NCBI GenBank assembly: GCA_015178975.1
Contig: WHVD01000099.1
Location: forward strand, 124,001-188,000
Direction: 5' to 3'
DNA length: 64,000 bases
Source: Hysterangium stoloniferum
Lineage: Eukaryota; Basidiomycota; Agaricomycetes; Hysterangiales; Hysterangiaceae
Part shown: in pieces, positions 21,688-31,456 of the stretch
How positions within the stretch are numbered: the first letter of the stretch is position 1
Layout: every line of letters starts with the position of its first letter
Notes under the pieces: model-generated
Told to the model about the DNA's origin: nothing
The model's database searches: none
Seen by the model: only the letters and a program-made list of their open reading frames with translations
Position numbers and translations under genes: made by a program

Positions 21688-24296
21688 GGTAAATGCGGTG
21701 CTATTTTGCCATGGGCTGTTTGCGCTTATCTTGCCTTCAATTTTCGGACCCAAAGATACCATTAGACGTTGTCAAAATCTCTACATCTCTCTATAGACCA
21801 CCCCTAATAGTGTGTTTTATTTATTATAAATTAGTACCTCAATTCCTCACTCCACGCTGGAGGAGCCATACGCCAGGGATGTTGCCTCTCACTTCCTGGT
21901 TCTCCATTTCCGGTTCATGAAGTGACCAAATCCACCACAGATGGTTGTGCATGGAGCTAGATGTTGCCTTGGCAAAGAAGGAAAGGAATGATTACAGGTC
22001 TTATCTATCTCTGTATACTATGTTGGAATACAGCGCGACGCGTCTCTGTCACATGACGGTGCTTGGGTCCACTACGGCCCACGACTGCTGCGTATATGTC
22101 AACAGTGAATATATGCTGAGTTAGAAAGGTTTTTCCTCAGTCCTCGTTTACTTTATTCGAGACTGTGTATATTTGTTATAGCTTCGAATTACAACATACC
22201 ATGGGCGTCAAATCGTAATTTGTAAGGCAACAAAAATACTCACTTCGTTTTTTCCCATGTATTTGGTTCCTCCCCACAAATATGCAAAAGGAGCGGATGG
22301 TCGGCACAAAGGATACTTACCTTCGGCCTTTTTCCGTATTGCATTAAGACGAGGGAAGATATTTTACGTATTCCCTTTCCTGATCCTACCCACCGCTCAT
22401 ATTCTGTACTCCACAACCACCATCTGCGTGGAGGGACTAGTAACGCATGACTATCTAATTGGTTGTCCCAATGTTTAACACCACGGTGGAGTAAACATTA
22501 TGATTGAAAGTAGTCATGTGGAGAAACAGCGATAATAATTTGACAGTCGGGAAAGAGGCCAACAACATGAGCTGCTCGTGACACACGGCTGACATGAATG
22601 GGATCTATGTAATCAGGCACAAACGACCGTGAAGTGCCACTCCAAGGTATTCTGCGTCACCGATTTTTGTCAAGTTGTATCGAAAATAATCAGCGAAACA
22701 ACAGGCGGAACAGGCGTCGAAGCGAAGGAAATGCCAGATTAATGGTTCCGGGCTCGCCTCGCGTTTCACTCATTTCGACCGATGGTGAAACGACGACCGG
22801 AACGCCCACTCAAAAGGCGTTTTTTTGACATCATCTAATATGCGAGCCATGCGGATCACGCTTGTCTCCTCCTCTTAAAGACTGTATTCAATTTATGAAG
22901 AGATAGCTTCAAAGATTCTTAATTGGACAGCTAGTTTGAGACTCCATAGTCTTAACTTCCTATTGTTAATGTGGTTAGGACGACGTCCAACAGATTATGC
23001 CCTGTTCTGCGATCTTCGTCTCCGTTTATTCAGAACTGAATGGTCACTGGCGCATCTAAAAGATTCACGACTCTTACATTGTATCACATCCTTCCCATGG
23101 CATCTTTCACGTGTAGTGAATTAACTGTCATTATATTAGTTTGGGGCTGAGCGCTAGCTGCAATTTGATGGTAAACTTGGAGCGATACTGTGCTTTCTCC
23201 TCGAAATCCCGAGCATTGAACGGCGACTCAATCACTTTATAAACTACAGCGGGTGTCGTCTTTGATGTATTGAAGCTGTGTTCCGAACGATATTCGAACG
23301 ATATGACACTAGGCGATTTTGATTGTAGAAGGATCAAACTACGGATTCGGCTATTTTATTGCACCGTTCGCTTGTGGCTACTAAACGTCATCCTTGGTTA
23401 AAATGCAGCACCAGCTGTGGGTATTATCGGGATATACTATTAGTAACCTTATTGACCATATCCGCACTACACGGATATCCCCAAGACACGACAAGATCTC
23501 CGGCTAAGCTGAGAAATGTCCTCAAGGAAACACGTCCGCTATATGCTGGTGATTTCCCCCCCTCCCTATGTGCCTCTCACGACCGGCATATGCGTGGATG
23601 ATGAAACGGACGATTTGAAACTTTTCGAGAGCGCAAAGTGCTCCAATGAATCGGACCGAACATCTGCCACCGCCACTTCAAGTCGGGATATCGAGGCTAA
23701 TCCAATACCCTTGAAATTTTTTCTATTGAAAGAAGCAAAGTATCACTACTATTTCAATACCAGCTAGCCTATCTACGATAACACCCGAGCTTCAGGTGAT
23801 TTGCTCACTACAGTTGGTCGTCCCGCCACCCTAACGGCACAAATAGTCTGTATCAATGTAATTCCCATTGTAATGATGTCTGTCCTGTGGTCATAATGGC
23901 CAAGAGTGTATACTACTGGGTTTTTTTGTGAGGTTGATCCAAGACTTGGTGGCTTGAGAGGCTTCCATGAGGCCAGAAAGGATCAAAATGGCACAATGGA
24001 TGCATTTTATTGCACTTGAATTTATTGGGCATGTCAGCAATTTACTGCCTCTTCATCAATCCCCTTTTTTTGCCTTGTAGGATACTAAAAGTGCCTGGCT
24101 AGGAAAATTTGTCATGGGATTCAACTAGAAAATGCATTTTATTCCAAAGATTAAGTCATAACCCAAATAATTTTGTTTAACCATAACATTTGTGCATATT
24201 TTAAAAGAGCATACAAGTCTTAAAGATGAAATTTTGGGGTAATGAAGTATAAACTCCTGAAACATGCAGATAGCCAGGGGAGATAGTCTTACTTGA
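21688..24296. repeat. Third, diverged and rearranged copy of repeat X
   Basis: It begins GGGTAAATGCGGTGC exactly where X resumes after the C1 LTR in the right arm, and is therefore free of that LTR. Segments at 21,688-22,010 and 22,560-24,120 run parallel to the right arm, while 22,020-22,190 and about 22,440-22,560 run antiparallel to it. No LINE remnant is present. Divergence from the arms is clearly higher than between the arms, with many CG to TG or CA changes. No gene recognised. Confidence 0.7.
23862..24296 (+). repeat. Direct repeat D, copy 1
   Basis: About 435 bp from ATGTAATTCCCATTG to GGGAGATAGTCTTACTT is repeated nearly identically at 25,536-25,960 plus 26,791-26,806. The first ~270 bp derive from X (compare 17,389-17,650), the rest is not in the arms. 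The two copies bracket a gypsy fragment, but they lack TG...CA ends, so I do not call them LTRs. Confidence 0.8.
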
Positions 24297-24341
24297 AAAT
24301 ATGAGGACTTTTTTTATAAAATTTTGTATATTCAATAAATT

Positions 24342-25215
24342 GTGACTATCCTCCTATGGATTCTATTGAATATTTGGTTTTATTATGGCCTGTGCATGGA
24401 TGAAGCCAAAGTTCAAGTTATCCACAATTGGCCCAAACCCTGGAAAGTCAAGGATATTCAATCTTTTCTAGGATTCACAAATTTCTACTGTCAATTTATT
24501 TGGAACTATTCAGATATTACAATACCTCTCACTTGTCTTACCCACAAAACAACTCCATGGGCTTTTGATGACAAATGTTGTTCCACTTTTCAAACCTTAA
24601 GGGATGCCTTCACTTCTTGTCTCATTGGAAACCTGATGTTCTGATCATTATAGAAACTGATGCTTCTGACTATGCAATTGCCACTATTCTCTCTATCCTG
24701 AATTCCAATGGAGAAATTCACCTAGTCACATTGCTTTCCCACAATTTCAGTTTCCAAACTCAATTACAACATTCATGACAAAGAAATTCCAGCAATTTTC
24801 AAGGCCTTCAAGTATTGGGGGCACTACCTCAAAGGTTCTGGACTTCTGATCAATGTCATTACTGGCCACAAGAACTCAGAATAATTTTCAACCACAAAAC
24901 TTCTGATCCACTGGCAAGCCCACTGGTCTGAATTTCTCTCCACTTTTAATATGATTATCCATTTCTGGCCCAGACATCTTGGTGGAAAACCATATGCCAT
25001 GACTTGACAATGGGATATCTATCCTAAAGAGGGGGAAAGCAACTATGCTGTTGTACACTCGCACAACTTTAAACCAGTTTTTTCAACTCAGCAACTTTCC
25101 ACATCTATCCAAGCTACCCACCTCATCCATCCCATCCTCTGCAGTGTTATAATCATGGACATTGAAAAACTACATCAAGAAATCCTATCAGCACCTTCTT
25201 CCAACTCCACTCTGA
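24342..25215 (+). mobile_element. Ty3/gypsy fragment: RT end and RNase H
   Basis: The translation shows the RT/RNase H linker typical of gypsy (MDEAKVQVIHNWPKPWKVKD, IQSFLGFTNFYCQFI) and the RNase H start (PDVLIIIETDASDYAIATIL). Weaker downstream similarity runs to about 25,215. No LTR is assignable. It is broken and old, with low CpG content. Confidence 0.8.
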
Positions 25216-25287
25216 AACCTCACCTGGATGTTCCTGAAGATCCCAATCAATCACATGTAAGAATTACATAAACAGGGTGAAAATATT

Positions 25288-25366
25288 GACCTGAGCTGGA
25301 TTTGAACCAGTGACCACTAAGTTTGGATTACATGTCTAGTGCTCTTAACCCCTGAGCTATCAGGCC
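25288..25366 (-). tRNA. tRNA-like sequence, possibly tRNA-Thr(TGT) derived
   Basis: Read on the minus strand: acceptor strands GGCCTGA and TCAGGTC pair over 7 bp (one G.U), the D arm is GCTC/GAGC, the A box is TAGCTCAGGGG, the B box GGTTCAAATCC, and a T arm forms. The anticodon arm is irregular, with CATGTAA suggesting a TGT anticodon followed by about six extra bases, either a short intron or decay. It is flanked by ATATTGACCTG and CAGGTCAAC words in inverted order and sits among repeats, so a SINE head or tRNA pseudogene is as likely as a working gene. Confidence 0.5.
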
Positions 25367-25535
25367 ATTAAGAGTAGTTCTATTAAGAACTAGTTACTAC
25401 TGAGATGATTAGTCATCAGTAAGATATTAATATATCCAGGTCAACCATTACTCATTCAACATCACATTGGTTTCAAGACTCTCAAGGCTTTATCCAACTC
25501 AATGGATGTACATTACATTCCAAATTCTTGCTACA

Positions 25536-26806
25536 ACATGTAATTCCTATTGTAATGATGTCTGTCCTGTGGTCATAATGGCCAAGAGTGTATACTACTG
25601 GGTTTTTTTGTGAGGTTGATCCAAGACTCGGTGGCTTGAGAGGCTTCCACAAGGCCAGAAAGGATCAAAATGGTACAACATATGCATTTTATTGCACTTG
25701 AATTTATTGGGCATATCAGCAATTTACTGCCTCTTCATCAATCCCCTTTTTTTGTCTAGTAGGACACTAAAAGTGCCTGGCTAGGAAAACTTGTCATGGG
25801 ATTCAACTAGAAAATGCATTTTATTCCAAAGATTAAGTCATAACCCAAATAATTTTGTTTGACCATAACATTTGTGCATATTTTAAAAGAGCATACAAGT
25901 CTTAAAGATGAAATTTTGGGGTAATGATATATAAATCCCTAACACATGCAGATAGCCAGGTGTTAGGATAGGTACATGGTGGGTCTCTGGAGAAGTCTGT
26001 GGGAAATCCGGTAGGATTTGGCTTCAGCTTATAGGCTGTGCCCTCACGAGATTGTGTTGTCCAATTTCAGACAGGTGGACAGGAATCCCAGGGAGTCTGG
26101 GTGGTGTTTGTGGGTCGAGGGCTCATAGGTTGGAGGTCGTGGGTTGAGAGGTTGGGAGTCGAGATAAATAAGAGAGATAGATGTGTCAGAGCCCATGGGC
26201 TCCAACTAGCGAGAGTGGTGTGATTCAAGTAGGAGTTTAGAGCAGAAAATGTATTAGATTACTGGGGGGAATCTAAGCCGATTTTGACTGGATTGTATGT
26301 ACAACATCTGCCAGACTATATACATAGACTGTGGAATGAATAACATACTAAATCCAGTAATAATGAAATAAAACTAGCAAAACATAAAACAAGAATAGTA
26401 AACACCAAATTTGGTGTTAGGAATGGGACAGAATGGAGTGGAGTCTGAATTGTGACAAATCATAAACCATAATGGGAAATGGAATGGGAGTGGAGTCCAA
26501 ATTGTGACAGGTCAATGACTAAAATGGGAATGGGGCTCAGTTAGAGCAATGATGGGTTTTCTGAGTGGGTTCCGCTGACTGATGCGTGGGACAAGGTCAG
26601 ACATAGACAGGGATGGAGTCTGGTGGGTATTCTGGTGACTGATACATGATGTAACAAAGTCAAATGTAGACAAGTCTGATGTATGGAGTCTGGCGGGAAT
26701 TCCAGTGAACTGACAATGGATGCATATAGGGCATGGGTGCATATAAGTTAGTGCTTGGAGTCTGGCGGGAAGTCCAGTTGTAACACCAGGGGAGATAGTC
26801 TTACTT
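25536..26806 (+). repeat. Direct repeat D, copy 2, split by solo LTR S1b
   Basis: Matches copy 1 up to GATAGCCAGG at 25,960, and resumes after the LTR with CCAGGGGAGATAGTCTTACTT. Copy 1 provides the empty site, GATAGCCAGGGGAGATAG, confirming the insertion and its TSD. Confidence 0.88.
25961..26785 (-). mobile_element. Solo LTR S1b with 5-bp TSD CCAGG
   Basis: The same family as 11,021-11,836: TGTTAGGATA start, GTTGTAACA end, 825 bp, flanked by CCAGG at 25,956-25,960 and 26,786-26,790. Compared with the copy at 11,021, most differences are CG to TG or CA. The strand follows the reasoning given for S1. The 193-codon minus-strand frame crossing its right end is not a gene. Confidence 0.93.
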
Positions 26807-27870
26807 AGTTCGCCAATTTTAAGCCACTTTTGGCCACCCATTTTGCCTCCGTGCTCATCCATGGGATATCCCACGTGCGAGATACCTGTGTATTCCCAAT
26901 TAGGCATTATCCTCCCACACTTGGTTGCCCCCTGGGCAAAATGTAATATATATATATATATATATATACAATATTTACAATATAATTGGGAGAGACCATC
27001 AGCACAACTCAATGCTTGACAAAACAATATTATACCTACCAACTGGGGCATATCTTCAAGGAAAGTCTGAACCCTCACCCTTCTTCGGCGCATATTCTAC
27101 TTTTTCATTTTATCACTGATCATGGATACTTGCAACAGAAATGGTGCTAGTGCGATGGATTCACACACATATATATATATGTAATCGAGTACTTAGTGGG
27201 CAGGTCACAAACCAAAATGATCTCAGCTAACATATGTATGTAATTAAGGCATTGCTAATATTTTATTAGAAATCCGAGTACTCCTCATCTACATGGATGC
27301 ATAAACTCAAGGTACAGCATCGAATTGCTGCATATTGCATCATCTGCTAATTTAGATCAAGCCTAGGAATAAGGTAACATGGGATATGCACTGAGAGTGG
27401 TTGGGGATGGATGGATTAATGGGAAGTGCCTTATTTATTTCAAGCCACAATTGGACAAAGCTTATGATGTGTGAATACACCACCATGGGATTATCTTTGT
27501 AGTATTTAAGACCTGATGGGAAAATCTGTCTTCCTCAAATAAAAATGTTGAAACCCATAACTCTTTACACTGTGAGCACTCCCAATGGTCTGTTTCAATA
27601 TGTAGCTTGGATCAATATTCACTGATGCTAATTACTAGGTAATCCCATCTCAATTGCATTGGAAGAACTTGATGTTCCTTGTGAGTGCTACAATCCCCCC
27701 CCCGATTTAAACTATAACAAGTAGAAATTTCAGACAAGGTCAAAGCCATCTCATTCAAAGGTAATTATTGAATATTTTGGGAGACTTAATGTAAAAGGGC
27801 AAAGAACATTATTGTATAACACTCACTACATGACCTTTATTATATACCCAGATACTCAATTCAATCTCAG
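26807..27870. other. No gene; AT-rich sequence with TA microsatellites
   Basis: No recognisable coding sequence. A (TA)n tract lies at about 26,946-26,968 and a shorter one near 27,168-27,180. A C8-9 run is at about 27,697. CpG is scarce. Confidence 0.55.
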
Positions 27871-27877
27871 AATCAAA

Positions 27878-28130
27878 TGTCTGAGACAACACGGGGGTCA
27901 CACAGCTTCTATGGCTCACAGACTCCAACAGTAATCCCAATGGTCAACACCTATGGTTATCATGGGCCTGACATAACACTAATTTAAAAGTAATGACAGG
28001 TCGTATTCCCGCCATAGTTGACCACAAGGATGGAGATTTCACTGTCTTGGAGACCACTGCAATTTTGATTTGTAGGCAACATCCTGATTGTTCCACTACA
28101 TGGCACACAACTGAACCAGTTTATGAAGCT
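27878..28130 (+). pseudogene. Glutathione S-transferase-like pseudogene, N-terminal domain
   Basis: The stretch at 27,999-28,070 encodes GRIPAIVDHKDGDFTVLETT, the beta-3/beta-4 region of the GST thioredoxin fold, including the cis-Pro (IP) and the glutathione-binding E-T/S motif. Upstream, SFYGSQTP fits the first strand and YG/S-x-x-TP motif of Ure2p-like fungal GSTs. These pieces lie in different frames with stops between, and the C-terminal helical domain is not recognisable. It is thus a broken copy of a host glutathione-conjugation gene stranded among transposons. Similarity is judged from memory of the family. Confidence 0.55.
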
Positions 28131-28299
28131 CGCACATAACACTCAACAACAGGACAATGATTCCGCCATTCTCAGACAGCTCAGTCTCAAACATGAATTA
28201 TGAAGAGAATTCACAAGGTTCAGCATGATATTGCTCAGTATGGTCATTATGGGGCGTGTCTCACTGTTCTCTTTATCAAATTAATATTTCTCCCCCTTC

Positions 28300-29020
28300 T
28301 CAAACTTCCTTCAAGTTGTGCCCAGAGTATTGCACCGACGGCCAATACTTTGGTCTTGGGCAGTTGGTTTGGTTGGGTCAGTTGGGTCCATGCCTATTGC
28401 TGCTTCTGTTGCAGGTAGGAACTTGAACTTACCATTGTATGAAAAGCAATCTTCCCTTCATTATCAGAGCACCTGCCACATTCAGATCGGTGCTGATGAA
28501 ATCAACCTTGCCTGCCCATTCCCCCTTGAGCCAGTCCAGCATGAGGTTCACAAACTGCAGGGATGAGTCGCAGCTTGAGTACAGGGGTGCCATAATACCC
28601 CAACATGTGCACTGCCACGGACATCTCTGTGTCAGTGTCTGTCACAGGCATGAGCACATTCTGCACAAATGACCACGTGCGATTGTTGCTGCAGACCATG
28701 GTTTGGTGTGTGCTTGCCGTATTTGGGCTGAGCCTCGGCCTTGGGAGGCCAGTGGCACGATGAAGCGATGGTGGCATTGAAGCGGTACAGCGGGTCAGTC
28801 CCGTGTGTGTTTGTAGGGACAGGAGACAGTGTGAGGTATGTCATGTCTATCCATTGCAGGGATGATGCAGGACTGATGTGTGCCGTGTGTGGTAGTGTGA
28901 GTTCAGACACAATGATGATAATCTCAATCCTTGCACTCTCACGGAGATATATGCCATGAACACATACATTGCTGCATGCATGGAGCAAAGCTTCACAAAA
29001 AGGGGCATCCCCGTTGTGCC
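28300..29020 (-). other. Unrecognised coding-like stretch
   Basis: Minus-strand frames at 28,502-28,777 and 28,632-28,988 have protein-like composition (for example CSNNRTWSFVQNVLMPVTD and MLGYYGTPVLKL), and a second frame continues plausibly with MLDWLKGEWAGKVDFIST near 28,490-28,550. I do not recognise the family. It may be a degraded host or transposon gene lying downstream of the tyrosine recombinase remnant on the same strand. Confidence 0.3.
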
Positions 29021-29408
29021 ATTGCTAGGTGCACATATGTCTCACTTGCCATTTTTCTGCCCAATCTAATTACGGCTAACTACTAGTATCATCATCCTTT
29101 GTCTCCCTCCTTGTTGCAGTCATGGGAATCATCCTACCTACTTCCAGTGTTTCCCTCCATATTCACCTCAACACTATTTTCGCACTTTATTCTCCCATTC
29201 TTTGGGAGTGCCATATTGGCTTCTCCATGGTTTAGAAGTACCTTCTTCTTTGAGAGCATCCCTTAGTGCAAGGGTAAGCTCTGTTGTACCATTTACTGCC
29301 ATTGGCCACTTTTTTTAGAAAGACCTCAGTGTCACGTCCGCATTTGTTCATGGAATTAGAATCAAGATACTTTGAGTCTAATAAATAGAAGTTTAATGCA
29401 CATTAAGA

Positions 29409-30205
29409 TGTACTCTTCAGCTATTAGTTTACGAGCACGGTAGCTCATCACAAAAGCTGGGTGAGTCTTCCATTCGGTGGGCCAATCCTTCAGTGGTTTG
29501 TGGAGATCTCGACTTTCATCTATATTTTCCCAATCATGTACAAATGTGAGCCATCGCTCATGCCTTGGAATGCCTTTTTGTACAGCTGGAATGCATAGCC
29601 CGGGAGGGGGAGATGGTGCTGATAATGATTATAACAGAAGTGGAATTGGGGTCACATTGGTTGCATTGGTGGTGGTGTTGTCGGGTTGTATTCCTGTGTT
29701 TTCACCATGCTGGTGGGAGGCTGCTGCTACCCCAGAAATTGAATGGGAGAATTCAGCTTTAAAATTTTTCCCCATAGATCTCTCCATAGAAGACCACAAC
29801 TCTTTCATTTCTAAGAGTGACTCTGGGCAGATATCCTTATACTCACCAAGGGATGACATGTTGACTTCACGTTGAACTGGTTGCAAAGCATCACCATGCC
29901 CCTCCTTGTAATAATGGAGCTCATCAAGTAGGTATCTTACCAGAGTATCTCACTTTTTCCCAATATTAGTTCTGATCAATCTCTGTCCAATATTTAATGA
30001 AACTTACATGTTCTCCCTCTGCCCATCCACCCCACCAATGGATTGTTGCTAGTGTCCAGCGCTTTCTGACTGATGCCAGCATAAAGCGATATTGAGAGCC
30101 ACCTCTCTGGAAGCAGTGAGTTGAAAGGTGAGTGAGTGTGACATCAATACCAGCCCCTGTACAAAACTCTTTGATCCATTTCTGCACCACATCATGAGAC
30201 ATAGC
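29409..30205 (-). pseudogene. Crypton-like tyrosine recombinase with GCR1_C-like tail, decayed
   Basis: On the minus strand: SHDVVQKWIKEF and THCFQRGGSQYRFM, corresponding to box II of tyrosine recombinases (H-x-x-R), then WWGGWAEGEH. A canonical 55-bp intron follows (29,953-30,007, GTAAGT...CTAAT...AAG), then a DTLVRYLLDEL block holding the candidate nucleophile Tyr. A Ser/Thr-rich linker leads to a C-terminal HERWLTFVHDWEN...PLKDWPTEW...RARKLIAEEY module resembling the GCR1_C DNA-binding domain associated with Cryptons. The box II Arg reads Gln here, and at least two stops interrupt the frame, one fitting a CGA to TGA change. The N-terminal part is lost at the copia junction near 30,210. 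A domesticated relative is an alternative. Confidence 0.6.
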
Positions 30206-30211
30206 AGATCC

Positions 30212-30550
30212 GGGTTGAACAATGCCACTGCTTCCTACATTCCCCCAGATGATCAGGAGTACCTCTCTAAACTCCCATATCACTCCCTCCTCGGGTCCCT
30301 CCTCGGGTCCCTCCTCGGGTCCCTCCTCGGGTCCCTCCTCGGGTCCCTCCTCGGGTCCCTCCTCGGGTCCCTCCTCGGGTCCCTCCTCGGGTCCCTCCTC
30401 GGGTCCCTCCTCGGGTCCCTCCTCGGGTCCCTCCTCGGGTCCCTCCTCTACTTAGCTATTTCCACCTGGCCTGACATCTGTTATGCTGTCCAGCAACTCT
30501 CCCAGTACCTTGACTGCTACTCATATGAACACTGGAATGCTGCTGTTCAG
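30212..30550 (+). mobile_element. Ty1/copia fragment C4: end of reverse transcriptase
   Basis: Encodes SYIPPDDQEYLSKLPYHSLL, then a repeat-expanded GSLL run, then LYLAISTWPDICYAVQQLSQ and EHWNAAVQ, the conserved copia segment between RT and RNase H. It abuts the tyrosine recombinase on the left and gypsy A1 on the right, where 'tcaagtagt' is shared at the junction. It is a fossil. Confidence 0.85.
30285..30450 (+). repeat. 12-bp minisatellite within copia RT, about 13-14 units
   Basis: The unit CTCGGGTCCCTC repeats perfectly and in frame, giving (LLGS)n in the place where copia proteins have a single SLVGSL-type motif. The array is therefore a slippage expansion of the family's own codons. 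Confidence 0.95.
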
Positions 30551-31456
30551 GTCAAGTAGTAGCTCATACCTACAATTCGACGGTTCAAATCTCGACAAGC
30601 TATGTGCTGGCCTTTTTTCTGATGGGCTACTTACTGAGAGGAATGTCTCGCTGTCTAGGAGGGGACGACCCCGTGATTCCCAGAGAATTATCGGATAGCC
30701 CTGTAGCCGACCAATGGATTTTAGAATTGGAAAATCATTGACAGGTGGCATGGGATTTGATTGCTCGAGCACAAGAAATGCAAGCTCGCAGCTACAATAA
30801 AAAATGGAGATTGGTGGAAGATATCTCAGAGGGAGATTATGTTCTGATCAATCCCCATTCTCTCAAACTCGTCGAAGCCAAAGGACCCAGGCGGAAACTT
30901 ATACAAAGACGGATAGGACCGTTCGAAGTCTTGGAGAAGATCAATTCTCAAGTCTTTCGACTCCGCATTCCCTCAGAATATCAATTACACCCAGTGATTA
31001 ATTGAGACCATCTTAAAAAGTACCATATCTCCCCTAAAGAATTCGGATCCAGGGAGTTACTCGAGGAATCCTCGAGAACTCAACCGTAACGACGAGGAGT
31101 ATGAGGTAGAAGCTATAGTAGGACACAAAAAGCATCGAAATTGACTCTTTTTCCAAGTTCAATGGAAGGGATATGGACTGGAGGAGGACACCTGGTTAAA
31201 CGGCAATGACCTTCGTAATGCTCCTGCTCTTCTTAGAGCTTACAAGACTATTTATCGAATCTAATGATCATTTCACTCTCTTACGACAACAATACTGTTT
31301 ATTTAGTTCTAACCCTACTCCAATTTTCACCCCCCTTGGCCTTTCGCCTCAATAACCGAGCGGGGCTTGAAATTAATATAAAATACGTAAATTCGCTAAG
31401 GAAAATTTCCTTCCCCTGTCTCTTCCCTCCACGTCAACCTCTCATATCAGTACACT

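Noticed and set aside
23862-25960. Direct repeats D as the LTRs of the gypsy fragment between them
   Set aside because: They do not end in TG...CA, have no adjoining primer site or purine tract, and part of D belongs to repeat X.
26512-27093. 193-codon minus-strand frame
   Set aside because: It runs across the end of solo LTR S1b into unrelated flank, so it cannot be one ancestral gene.
29409-30205. Recombinase as a Starship captain
   Set aside because: The conserved words I can see fit Crypton-like recombinases with a GCR1_C tail better than the DUF3435 captains of ascomycetes; no cargo or Starship boundaries are visible.
30222-30455. (SGPS)n frame as a low-complexity protein
   Set aside because: It is an alternative frame of the minisatellite embedded in copia RT.
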